Origin: Bradyrhizobium ottawaense
Lineage (GTDB): Bacteria > Pseudomonadota > Alphaproteobacteria > Rhizobiales > Xanthobacteraceae
Reading direction: 5' to 3'
NCBI RefSeq assembly: GCF_900099825.1
Contig: NZ_LT629693.1
Span: 1,054,001 to 1,118,000, forward strand
DNA: 64,000 nt
The position numbers and the translations under genes are program-made. The notes beneath the pieces were generated by a model. The model was not told the DNA's origin. It searched no databases and saw nothing but the letters and a program-made list of their open reading frames with translations. This document shows, piece by piece, positions 25,315-33,614 of this stretch; within the stretch, counting starts at the first letter, position 1; each line of letters begins with the position of its first letter.

Positions 25315-26034
25315 TCAGGCAGCTGCCATTTTGCCGCTCACGCCCTTCGCCGCCTCGGCAATGAGCGCTGCCACGGTCTCCGGCTGCGAAATGTAGATGG
25401 CGTGGCTGCCGGCCGCCTCGGCGACAACAGCACCAGCGCGCGTTGCCATCTGACGCTGCGCGGGCGGCGGAATCATCCTGTCCTCGGTCGCAACCAAATA
25501 CCAGCTCGGCTTGGTCTTCCAGGCGGGCTCGCTGATCGCACCGGCGAGAGCGTTGACGCCCCACGGCACCTGAGAGTCCGCCAGGAAAGCAGCCTTGGCT
25601 TCACTGACGTCGGCTGCAAACGAAGCACGGAATTTCGATTTGTCGAGGAACAGATAGCCGTTCACGGGTGGCAAGATCGGCGGGACCGGCGCGCCGGGCG
25701 GCGGATTCTGGATGAGGGACTGAACGGACTCGCCCTTATCCGGAGCAAACGCCGTGATGTAGACCAGCCCCGCGACCTTCGGGTCGGTGCCGGCTTCGGT
25801 GATGACGACGCCGCCGTAGGAATGACCGACCAGCACAACCGGCCCTTGCACCTGAGCGATCGCGAGCCGGGTGGCGGCCACGTCGTCCGACAAGGATGTC
25901 GTCGGGTTCTGGACGACGGTGACGTTGTAGCCGTCCTTCTTCAAACCGTTGTAGACGCCTTCCCAACCTGCGCCGTCAACGAAGCCGCCGTGCACGAGGA
26001 CGATGCTTACCGGTGATGCCGAAACTTCAGCCAT
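25315..26034 (-). CDS. Alpha/beta hydrolase
   Basis: A 239-residue hydrolase of the alpha/beta fold. The oxyanion loop is LVHGGFVDGAGW, the nucleophile elbow GHSYGG (about residue 71), and the catalytic histidine is probably GSHAIY near residue 210. It matches the esterase/EstC-like group often annotated for small esters; the substrate is unknown. There is no signal peptide. It is divergent from a LysR gene, which probably regulates it through the shared upstream region. Confidence 0.88.
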   Translation of the reverse strand: MAEVSASPVSIVLVHGGFVDGAGWEGVYNGLKKDGYNVTVVQNPTTSLSDDVAATRLAIAQVQGPVVLVGHSYGGVVITEAGTDPKVAGLVYITAFAPDKGESVQSLIQNPPPGAPVPPILPPVNGYLFLDKSKFRASFAADVSEAKAAFLADSQVPWGVNALAGAISEPAWKTKPSWYLVATEDRMIPPPAQRQMATRAGAVVAEAAGSHAIYISQPETVAALIAEAAKGVSGKMAAA

Positions 26035-26114
26035 GGTGGTTCTCCCTTCGAGGTTGCTCTGTGCGAGCGATGCGCACTTGGTGTGCCCGGGTTTTTACTT
26101 GCCAGATTTCGATG

Positions 26115-26161
26115 TAGCTGATTAGTTCCATTTGTTGGCCATACCCCTAGGTATTCAGCTA
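26115..26161. promoter_or_regulatory. Nested inverted repeats at the LysR start (candidate operator)
   Basis: TAGCTGA (26115-26121) pairs with TCAGCTA (26155-26161), and inside lies ATACC-N4-GGTAT (26141-26154). The right half touches the LysR ATG. The position between divergent genes fits an autoregulatory LysR site. Confidence 0.45.
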
Positions 26162-27138
26162 TGCCTCAGACGAAATGGACCGATCGGATCGGGCGCCGCG
26201 TCAAGCTGCGCGACCTCCATATTGCGCTCGCGGTCGCAGAAGCCGGGAGCATGACCCGGGCGGCGGAAGAGCTGGCCGTGTCCTATCCGGTGGTGTCCAA
26301 GACGGTTTCGGATCTGGAGCATACGCTGGGCGTCAAGCTGTTTGACCGGAGTGTTTCAGGGGTCGAGCCGACGCACTACGGACGCGTGCTGCTTGAATCC
26401 GGAGTGGCGGTGTTCGACGAGATGCGCAAGGGATTGCAGCAGATCGAGTCCATCAAACAGCCGGATGCAGGCGAGCTGCGGATCGGGTCGTCGATCGTTA
26501 CCGATGCCGGTTTGCTTCCGGCGATTATCGAGCAATTTTCGCAGGAGTTACCGCGCGCCACGCTGCACGTGCTGCACGTGCTGCACGAAAACATTGCGGT
26601 TCAGCAATATCACAATCTGCGCCATCGAAAGGCCGAGCTCGTGTTCGGGCGGCTTCCCGCCACGATGACCGAACCTGACCTGGTTGCGGAACCGTTATTT
26701 GACGAGCCGAATGTGATCGTCGCGGGATCGGACAGCCGCTGGGCGAGGCGGCGAAACTTGACGCTGGCCGATCTGATCGGAGAGCCATGGGTATTGGCGG
26801 AGCCCGGCAGTCTGGCGCGGTCGCTGCATGAAGAGGCCTTTCGAGGCAGCGGACTTGAAGTTCCGTCCGCGAAGGTCCTGACGGTATCGCTCCATCTTCA
26901 CCTGCGCCTGATCGAAACCGGGCGCTGGCTTGGCCTCATCCCCGCTTCCGTCATGCGCTTTGGCGACAAGCGAATGCATCTCAAGGTTTTGCCGATCAAG
27001 GTGCCGTCACCTCCGGCGCCGGTCGGGCTCATCACCGTCAAGCGACGCACGCTGACTCCGCTGGCACAGCGCTTTATTGAATGCACCCGCAAAGTCGTCA
27101 GCTCGGAGACGGCGCGCGCGTCGACCCGGCGCCGTTGA
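26161..27138 (+). CDS. LysR family transcriptional regulator
   Basis: A 325-residue LysR regulator. The winged helix-turn-helix spans about residues 14-75 (LRDLHIALAVAEAGSMTRAAEELAVS, then VSKTVSDLEHTLG, split by a proline), and the rest is the co-inducer domain. A nine-base unit (CTGCACGTG) is repeated in tandem at 26563-26587, giving the odd LHVLHVLHEN in the effector domain. The divergent alpha/beta hydrolase is the likely target. The inducer is unknown. Confidence 0.9.
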   Translation: MPQTKWTDRIGRRVKLRDLHIALAVAEAGSMTRAAEELAVSYPVVSKTVSDLEHTLGVKLFDRSVSGVEPTHYGRVLLESGVAVFDEMRKGLQQIESIKQPDAGELRIGSSIVTDAGLLPAIIEQFSQELPRATLHVLHVLHENIAVQQYHNLRHRKAELVFGRLPATMTEPDLVAEPLFDEPNVIVAGSDSRWARRRNLTLADLIGEPWVLAEPGSLARSLHEEAFRGSGLEVPSAKVLTVSLHLHLRLIETGRWLGLIPASVMRFGDKRMHLKVLPIKVPSPPAPVGLITVKRRTLTPLAQRFIECTRKVVSSETARASTRRR

Positions 27139-27214
27139 TTTCCATTTCGGTTGGCTGATCCGTCTCTACTTGCCTGCCTCGGCTTCTGACGACGACCGCT
27201 ATGGGTCCATGCCG

Positions 27215-28546
27215 TCAACCCATCACTACCTTGGGCAGCAGCATGGCAATGCCCGGGAAAAAGCAGATCAACGCGACCGCGATGATCATGATGCCCACAA
27301 AAGGCAGCGTCCCCCACATCACATCGCGAAACGGAATATCCGGCGCGATGTTTCCGATGACGAAGAGGTTGAGGCCGACGGGCGGGTGAATCAGCCCCAT
27401 CTCCATGACGATCGTCATCACGACGCCGAACCAGATCAAATCGAAGCCGGCATTGCGGAGCGGCGGCAGAATGATCGGCGCGGTCATCAGGATAATGCTC
27501 GCCGGCGGCAGGAAAAAACCGAGCACGACGACCATCAGCAGAATAGCCATCAGCAGCAACCACGGCGACAGATGGCCGGCGACGATCCATTCGGCCGCAC
27601 TCTGGGAGATATGGAGATAGCTCATCACCATCGAATACAGCAGCGACATGCCGACGATCATCAGCAACATCGTCGATTCACGAACCGACGCAACGAGCAG
27701 CGGACGCAGATCCGAGTAGCGCCACGCGCCGTAGATGATCGCGATCAGCGCGAGCGCCAGAACGGAGCCAAGTCCCGCCGTCTCGCCCGGGCTTGCAAAT
27801 CCGCCGTACAGGGCCCCCATCACGCCGAGCAAAAGGATGAGGAACGGCAGAATCCTGGGTAATGCCGACATGCGCTGCGCCATCGTATAGCTATCCCGGC
27901 GCAGGATCGGATGTTCGACGCCGGCAGTAGCGGCGTCGCGATACTCCTTGCGAAAGCGCAGCACGGCGTAGACAGCGAACATGCCGCTCAGCAACAGACC
28001 GGGCCCAAGGCCCGCCAAAAACAGGCGCCCGAGCGACTGTTCCGCCGCCACCGCATAGAGAATCATGGTGATCGATGGCGGCAGCAGGATTCCCAGCGTA
28101 CCCCCGGCGGCGATGATGCCGGCGGCAAAACCCGGTGAATAGCCACGCCGCCGCATTTCAGGAATTCCGGCGCTGCCGATCGCCGAACAGGTGGCGGCGC
28201 TCGACCCTGCCATCGCGGCAAACAGCGTACAGGCGACGACGTTAGCGACACCGAGACCACCGGGCACGCGGTTGAGCCAGACATAAAGCGCATTATACAG
28301 ATCGGCGCCGGCCCGCGAGCGCCCGATCGCCGCGCCCTTGAGAACAAACAGCGGGATGGTCAGCAACGTAATGTTGGCGATCTCCTGATAGACGTTCTGT
28401 GCCACCGTGCCGAGCGACGCCAGCGGCATGAAGCCGATCATGAAGGCGACCGCGACCGCACCAAGCGCGAATGCGATCGGTACGCCGGCAAACAGGACCA
28501 CCAGGGTGACGCCGCCGTAGAGCAGGCCGATGACAAGCGGGCTCAT
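27215..28546 (-). CDS. TRAP transporter large permease subunit (DctM type)
   Basis: A 443-residue membrane protein with about twelve or more membrane segments and the DctM family blocks (FAGVPIAFALG, LTIPLFVLKGAAIG, AMAGSSAATCSAIGSAGIPEM, GGTLGILLPPSI, ASIILMTAPIILPP). It carries the sodium-driven transport channel for an organic acid. ATG at 28546 overlaps the DctQ stop in an ATGA. Together with the next two genes it forms a complete TRAP system; substrate unknown. Confidence 0.93.
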   Translation of the reverse strand: MSPLVIGLLYGGVTLVVLFAGVPIAFALGAVAVAFMIGFMPLASLGTVAQNVYQEIANITLLTIPLFVLKGAAIGRSRAGADLYNALYVWLNRVPGGLGVANVVACTLFAAMAGSSAATCSAIGSAGIPEMRRRGYSPGFAAGIIAAGGTLGILLPPSITMILYAVAAEQSLGRLFLAGLGPGLLLSGMFAVYAVLRFRKEYRDAATAGVEHPILRRDSYTMAQRMSALPRILPFLILLLGVMGALYGGFASPGETAGLGSVLALALIAIIYGAWRYSDLRPLLVASVRESTMLLMIVGMSLLYSMVMSYLHISQSAAEWIVAGHLSPWLLLMAILLMVVVLGFFLPPASIILMTAPIILPPLRNAGFDLIWFGVVMTIVMEMGLIHPPVGLNLFVIGNIAPDIPFRDVMWGTLPFVGIMIIAVALICFFPGIAMLLPKVVMG

Positions 28547-29058
28547 GCGTCGGCCCCTCGCCTGCGGCACAACGCCTGGACCAGTTGCACCAGGAATCGC
28601 AGCGCTAACAGGCTCATGCCAACAGTCATCATGGAATAGGGAAACCAGAGCGGCGGCGCCCAGGCCGAGTCGGTCACGCGACCGTCTTCAACCGCTTCCA
28701 TCAGCAACAGCCACGACTGCCAGGCAAAGAAAGCGCAGAACAGGAAGCAAATGATGTCGGAGACGATCTTGCGAATCCGCTCGACCGGCTTGGGCAAAAA
28801 TCCCCGGATGGCCTCGATTGCAATGTGCCCGCGCACCGACTGCACGTAAGGCGCCGACAGGAAGGTTGCGCCGGCCAGCAGAAACACGGCCATCTCATCC
28901 TGCCAGTCGGTCGAGGAATGCAGGAGATAGCGAACCGCAATCGAGTGGGTCAGCACCAGTCCGGCAGCGATCGTGGCCACGGCGCAGGCCGCGATCAGAG
29001 CGCGGTCGATCCTGTCGAGGACACGAACAAGCACGCTCAAAAGACTTGGACTGCGCAT
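28543..29058 (-). CDS. TRAP transporter small permease subunit (DctQ type)
   Basis: A 171-residue protein with four membrane segments and the DctQ hallmark around WQDEMAVFLLAGATFLSAPYVQSVRGHIAIEA, here quoted in part (WQDEMAVFLL, VRGHI). It is the helper subunit between binding protein and channel. The ATG at 29058 is chosen; the open frame upstream overlaps the binding-protein gene. It is 23 bases downstream of DctP and overlaps DctM by four bases. Confidence 0.9.
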   Translation of the reverse strand: MRSPSLLSVLVRVLDRIDRALIAACAVATIAAGLVLTHSIAVRYLLHSSTDWQDEMAVFLLAGATFLSAPYVQSVRGHIAIEAIRGFLPKPVERIRKIVSDIICFLFCAFFAWQSWLLLMEAVEDGRVTDSAWAPPLWFPYSMMTVGMSLLALRFLVQLVQALCRRRGADA

Positions 29059-29081
29059 CGCGATTGGCTTCGGCGGCTCCG

Positions 29082-30104
29082 TCAAACCTCCTCCGCCATC
29101 TTCAGGAACCGCGCGGTGTTCGGCGTTCGCGCCGCGAAATCCTTCCACGCACTGTCGCGCGCCAGGTCGCGCCATTGATCGAGCGCGGCCTGATCCATTT
29201 CGTTCACGGTCGCTCCCGCCTTGGCATAGACGTCGGACAGCCGCTTGTCGTCCGCCTTCGATTGCTCAAGACCGAACGGCTCGATCGCCTCGCCCACTTC
29301 CAGAATGATCTTTTGCAGGTCCGGCGACAGGCTGTCGAACACGGTCTTGGACATCAGGATCGGTTCGAACACGAAGAAGAAGCTGCGGCCGCCCGCGGAA
29401 GTCAGTCCCTTGCTGAGTTCCTCGAGCTTGAACGAGATCAGGCTGCTGGTGCTGGTGACCGCGGCGTCAATCGCGCCGGTCTGCATGGAAATGTAGATTT
29501 CATTGGAGGGCATGTTGCTGGTGGCGGCACCGGCCGCCTTGAACATCATGTCCATCTCGCGGCTGCCGCCCCTGATCTTCAGCCCTTTGGCATCTTCGGG
29601 TTTCACGATCGGCTTTCCACGCGTCGCGATGCCGCCGGACTGCCACATCCAGGTGATGATCTTGACGCCCTTGGCCTCGAGGATGGCGTTAAGTTCCTTG
29701 CCGATCGGCGCCGTCTTCCATCGATAGGCCTGTTCATAGCTGGAGATGACCGCCGGCATGAAGGTGATGTTCAACTCGGGAATCTCACCGCCCGCATAGG
29801 TCGTCGGATACAGACTGAGATCGAGAGCGCCCTTCTTCAGCGCATCGAACTGCGCAAAGGTCTTCATCAAGGACGAGTTCGGGTAGACCTCGAACTTCAG
29901 CGCGCCGTTGGAGCGCTGCTCGACGCCTTCGGCAAGTTTGCGGCAAAGCCGGTCGCGGAAGTCGCCCCCATCGGGGCCCGAGCCGGGAAATTGGTGCGAA
30001 ATCTTCAGCGTCCGCGTATCGGCGCGCGCGATACCGGACAATCCCAGCAGGGCCGGCGCGGCAATGGCGCCGAGTGCAGTGCGGCGGGAAATTCCTCGGC
30101 TCAT
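29082..30104 (-). CDS. TRAP transporter solute-binding protein (DctP type)
   Basis: A 340-residue periplasmic binding protein. The N-terminus carries a twin-arginine-like signal (SRRTALGAIAAPALLG). The mature part shows the DctP fold, with the carboxylate-binding arginine expected in KGLKIRGGSREM (about residue 176) and YISMQTGAIDAAVTS downstream. It captures an organic acid and delivers it to the DctQM permease. First gene of the operon, divergent from an acyl-CoA dehydrogenase, which hints at a carboxylate that is used as a CoA thioester. Confidence 0.92.
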   Translation of the reverse strand: MSRGISRRTALGAIAAPALLGLSGIARADTRTLKISHQFPGSGPDGGDFRDRLCRKLAEGVEQRSNGALKFEVYPNSSLMKTFAQFDALKKGALDLSLYPTTYAGGEIPELNITFMPAVISSYEQAYRWKTAPIGKELNAILEAKGVKIITWMWQSGGIATRGKPIVKPEDAKGLKIRGGSREMDMMFKAAGAATSNMPSNEIYISMQTGAIDAAVTSTSSLISFKLEELSKGLTSAGGRSFFFVFEPILMSKTVFDSLSPDLQKIILEVGEAIEPFGLEQSKADDKRLSDVYAKAGATVNEMDQAALDQWRDLARDSAWKDFAARTPNTARFLKMAEEV

Positions 30105-30307
30105 CTGTATCCTCCTTATGGCTGATTTTTTTATTGGTATTTTGATCGGCTATTCAAATCGTCTTGGCAAGGTCTTCCGGCAGCAGAGCCCGGCTCCCTG
30201 TTCGCATGCCCCTGCCCCCGACCGGTTGCCCGTATCGGATCCTTACGTCTATATACCGCGCCCCCGGCAGCGCTTTGCGCCGGAGATCGACCGGAGTATC
30301 CGTATCC

Positions 30308-31468
30308 ATGACTGAGCGAGCCGACGCCATTGCCGCCAAGATCGAGGCATTCGTCCGCACCGAGGTGATCCCCTACGAGAAGGATCCGCGGACGGGTCCG
30401 CACGGCCCGAGCGACGAACTGGTGCTGGAACTGCGCGACAAGGCCCGCAAGGCCGGCGTCCTGACGCCGCATATCCTCCCCGATGGATCGCATCTCACGC
30501 AACGCGAGACCGCGACGGCGCTGATCAAATCCGGGCTGTCGCCGTTAGGCCCGATTGCCTGCAATACGATGGCGCCCGATGAAGGCAATATGTATCTGCT
30601 CGGCAAGGTCGGGAGCGCGGAGCAGAAGGCGCGCTTCCTGGAGCCGCTGGTGTCGGGCAAGGCGCGTTCGGCGTTCTTCATGACCGAACCGGCAGATGAA
30701 GGCGGCGCAGGATCCGATCCATCGATGATGCAGACCACCTGCCGGCTGGACGGCAATCACTGGGTCATCAACGGGCGCAAGAAGTTCATCACCGGAGCCG
30801 AAGGCGCCCGGGTCGGCATCGTCATGGCCAAGTCGGACGACGGCGCCTGCCTGTTCCTGGTCGATCTGCCGGATCCCGCGATCCGCACCCTGCGCGTGCT
30901 GGATACGATCGACAGTTCGATGCCCGGCGGACATGCCGAGATCGATCTCGAGAACCTTCGCGTATCCGCCGACCAGATGCTCGGCGCCTCCGGCGACGGG
31001 TTCAAATACGCGCAAATCCGCCTCAGCCCCGCGCGTCTGTCGCATTGCATGCGCTGGCTGGGCCTCGCCATCCGCGCCAACGAGATCGCCACCGACTACG
31101 CCTGCCGCCGCCATGCGTTTGGCAAAGCATTGGTCGATCACGAAGGCGTCGGCTTCATGCTGGCGGAAAATCTGATCGATCTCAAACAGTCGGAACTGAT
31201 GATCGACTGGTGCGCCAGCGTACTCGACACCGGCTCGCTCGGCACTGCGGAAAGTTCGATGGCCAAGGTTTCGGTGTCGGAAGCGCTGATGCGGGTCGCC
31301 GATCGCTGCGTCCAAGTGATGGGCGGGACGGGAGTCTCGACCGAAACCATCGTCGAGCAGGCGTTTCGCGAGATCCGCGCCTTCCGCATCTATGATGGCC
31401 CGACCGAAGTCCACAAATGGTCGCTGGCCAAAAAGATCAAGCGCGACTGGAAAGCCGAACATCATTGA
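30308..31468 (+). CDS. Acyl-CoA dehydrogenase family protein (ACAD10/11-like)
   Basis: A 386-residue flavoenzyme. FAD-binding blocks are visible (FFMTEPADEGGAGSDPS, WVINGRKKFITGA, QVMGGTGVS), and the C-terminal signature is YDGPTEVHKWSLAKK. In the classic enzymes the catalytic base is the Glu of YEG; here the position is Asp (about residue 363), as in the ACAD10/11 group that prefers unusual or hydroxylated acyl chains. It oxidises an acyl-CoA at the alpha-beta bond in the cytoplasm. The ATG at 30308 starts the family sequence; the upstream frame is spurious. Divergent from the TRAP operon (gap 30105-30307). Confidence 0.88.
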   Translation: MTERADAIAAKIEAFVRTEVIPYEKDPRTGPHGPSDELVLELRDKARKAGVLTPHILPDGSHLTQRETATALIKSGLSPLGPIACNTMAPDEGNMYLLGKVGSAEQKARFLEPLVSGKARSAFFMTEPADEGGAGSDPSMMQTTCRLDGNHWVINGRKKFITGAEGARVGIVMAKSDDGACLFLVDLPDPAIRTLRVLDTIDSSMPGGHAEIDLENLRVSADQMLGASGDGFKYAQIRLSPARLSHCMRWLGLAIRANEIATDYACRRHAFGKALVDHEGVGFMLAENLIDLKQSELMIDWCASVLDTGSLGTAESSMAKVSVSEALMRVADRCVQVMGGTGVSTETIVEQAFREIRAFRIYDGPTEVHKWSLAKKIKRDWKAEHH

Positions 31469-31692
31469 AGCGCACGGGCGTGACGCCTCAAACGCGAGGG
31501 CGGCGATGCCTTCCGTTCACATCGGCGCCAGGCCGGATGCCAGCCTGGCGTTCAACTGGTCGCGGCAACACATTCCCGGAAGTCGCCAGATGAATCGATA
31601 GAGCCTGGTTTCCAGGGTGAGCAGAACGCATCATTAATCTTTTGCTCAAACATTACAGGTCCAGCACCCGATGTCTGACAGTGCCGCGCACC

Positions 31693-31914
31693 ATGAAGCA
31701 ATCAGAGGCGAAGCGTCTCATCATTGAAGCATGGGACCGATGGATGCAAAAGCACGCTTTGAACGCAGATGACGTCACGGGCAGAGAGTCGCTAAAATTT
31801 TTCATCGAGCTACAGGATTTAAAATCGCCGCTCCTCAACTTTCAGACACGGGGGCGCGACAAGTGGCGGATCATGCACGGCTGGCTGGTGAGCGAGGCCC
31901 GCGTCCGGCCATGA
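31693..31914 (+). CDS. Small conserved hypothetical protein
   Basis: A 73-residue protein (MKQSEAKRLIIEAWDRWMQKH at the start), Trp-rich, charged and helical, without signal or membrane segment. The ATG at 31693 is preferred to an upstream start at 31642, which adds residues of poor quality. The preceding gap (31469-31692) contains nothing I can name. Function unknown. Confidence 0.55.
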   Translation: MKQSEAKRLIIEAWDRWMQKHALNADDVTGRESLKFFIELQDLKSPLLNFQTRGRDKWRIMHGWLVSEARVRP

Positions 31915-31980
31915 GCGCGGGAACTTCCTGTGTCGCGCGGGCAACGCCTTCGCGGCTTTCGCCCGCGGAACCGACTTTAG

Positions 31981-32096
31981 GACTCCCCAACTTTTCCTGC
32001 AGACTATAGCGTCCAGTCATTCGATCGGCGGGCTGGGGCGTAGCCTGATGTCAAATCTCAGCGCTACAGGAAGACCGCCTTCGGGCGGTCTTTTTG
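31981..32096 (+). ncRNA. Candidate small RNA or structured 3' end
   Basis: Between the small gene and the convergent peptidase gene lies a compact structured block: a hairpin GTAGC-CTGA/TCAG-C-GCTAC (32040-32067), immediately followed by a strong intrinsic terminator (32071-32096). A CTATAG near 32005-32010 could be a -10 element. It may be an independent small RNA, or only the long 3' untranslated end of the gene at 31693-31914. Confidence 0.35.
32071..32096 (+). terminator. Rho-independent terminator
   Basis: Nine-pair stem AAGACCGCC/GGCGGTCTT closed by a TTCG tetraloop, with T residues following in the plus direction only. No T-run exists on the minus side, so it does not serve the convergent M20 gene as an intrinsic terminator. 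Confidence 0.85.
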
Positions 32097-32173
32097 CTTG
32101 TACAAAGCCGGTGTGATCAAATCCGTCTGTTGCGGCGCCTGTTGCGCGCGACGAAATAAATGGTTGATCCGCC

Positions 32174-33577
32174 CTACTTCCCCGCCTCCGCGAAGGCGTC
32201 GAGGATCCGCGCCCAGGAGCGGATGCCCTTGTGAAAGCTCTTGAGGTCGTACTTCTCGTTCGGCGAATGGATGTTGTCGTCCTCGAGGCCGAAGCCGACC
32301 ATCACGGTGTCGAGGCCGAGCGTGCGCTTGAAGTCGGCGACGATCGGGATCGAGGCGCCTGAGGCGATCAAGAGCGCTTCCTTGCCCCACTCGTCCGTCA
32401 GCGCGCGCTTGGCCGCCGCCAGCGGCTTCATGTTCCAGTCAAGCGCGATCGCCGGCGCGTTGGAGTGGTCGATGAATTCGGCCGTGCAATCGCCCGGCAG
32501 CCGCGACGTGACATAGTCGCGGAAGGCCTTTCGGATCCGGTCGGGGTTCTGTCCCTCGACCAGCCGGAACGAAACCTTGGCGGAAGCTTCCGCCGGGATC
32601 ACGGTCTTGGAGCCCTCACCGGTATAGCCGCCGATGATGCCGTTGATGTCGCAGGTCGGACGCGAGGACACCTGTTCGATCAGGAGGCGGTCCTTCTCGC
32701 CGGCCGGGATCGAAAGGCCGATCGGCTTCAGGAACGACTCCGGCGTCAGGTTGAGCTTCTTCCACTGCGCCAAAATATCCGGCGGCAGGTCCTTCACGCC
32801 GTCGTAGAATCCGGGAATGGTGATGTGGCCGTTGTCGTCGTGCAGGGCGCCCAGAATGTTGGTCAGCACCCGGATCGGGTTGCGCGCGCCGCCGCCGAAG
32901 ATGCCGGAATGCAGGTCGCGGTTGGCGGCCTTGATCTTGACCTCGTCATAGACGAGGCCGCGAAGGGCGGTGGTGATCGCCGGCGTGTTCTGGTCCCACA
33001 TGCCGGTGTCGCACACCAGCGCAAAGTCGGCCTTGAGGTCGCCCTTGTTGGCTTCGAGGAACGGCACGAAATTCTTCGATCCGACTTCTTCCTCGCCCTC
33101 GATGACGATGGTGATGTCGACCGGCAGCGACCCGGTCACCGATTTCCAGGCGCGGCAGGCCTCGACGAAGGTCATCAACTGTCCCTTGTCGTCCTCGGCG
33201 CCGCGCGCGACGATGATCTTGCGGCCGTCGGCGTGATCGGTGACGACGGGCTCGAACGGCGGGCGGTGCCACAGATTGAGCGGATCGACCGGCTGCACGT
33301 CATAGTGACCGTAGAACAGCACATGCGGCCGGCCGTCGGTCGAGCCGTTCATTTTGGCGACGATCGCCGGATGTCCAGCCGTCGGCCTGACCTCCGCGGC
33401 AAAGCCGAGTGTCGCGATGTCCCTGGCCAGATGATCGGCGGCGGCCTTGCAATCGCCGGCAAAGGCCGGATCGGCCGAGATCGACTTGATCCGCAGCAGC
33501 GCGAACAGACGCTCCAGGCTGTTGTCGAAATCGGCGTCGATGCGGTCGAGAACCGGCTGAAGTTTTGCGTTGGACAT
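32174..33577 (-). CDS. M20 family metallopeptidase (dipeptidase)
   Basis: A 467-residue zinc peptidase of the M20/CNDP-like group. Metal ligands are visible: His and Asp in GHYDVQP (about residues 97-103), the acidic pair with the general base in EGEEEVGS (about 165-172), Asp in CDTGMWD, and the final His in DNIHSPNEKYD near residue 440. A dimerisation lid domain lies in between. It hydrolyses dipeptides or related amides in the cytoplasm. ATG at 33577 opens the family sequence. It follows the GT87 gene by 37 bases on the same strand. Confidence 0.92.
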   Translation of the reverse strand: MSNAKLQPVLDRIDADFDNSLERLFALLRIKSISADPAFAGDCKAAADHLARDIATLGFAAEVRPTAGHPAIVAKMNGSTDGRPHVLFYGHYDVQPVDPLNLWHRPPFEPVVTDHADGRKIIVARGAEDDKGQLMTFVEACRAWKSVTGSLPVDITIVIEGEEEVGSKNFVPFLEANKGDLKADFALVCDTGMWDQNTPAITTALRGLVYDEVKIKAANRDLHSGIFGGGARNPIRVLTNILGALHDDNGHITIPGFYDGVKDLPPDILAQWKKLNLTPESFLKPIGLSIPAGEKDRLLIEQVSSRPTCDINGIIGGYTGEGSKTVIPAEASAKVSFRLVEGQNPDRIRKAFRDYVTSRLPGDCTAEFIDHSNAPAIALDWNMKPLAAAKRALTDEWGKEALLIASGASIPIVADFKRTLGLDTVMVGFGLEDDNIHSPNEKYDLKSFHKGIRSWARILDAFAEAGK

Positions 33578-33614
33578 GGCTTGTTCCCTGGCTGTGGGCG
33601 CGGTTTTTTGGGCG

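Noticed and set aside
26563..26587. CRISPR-like or phase-variable repeat
   Set aside because: Only two full nine-base units inside a coding frame, length divisible by three, no spacers.
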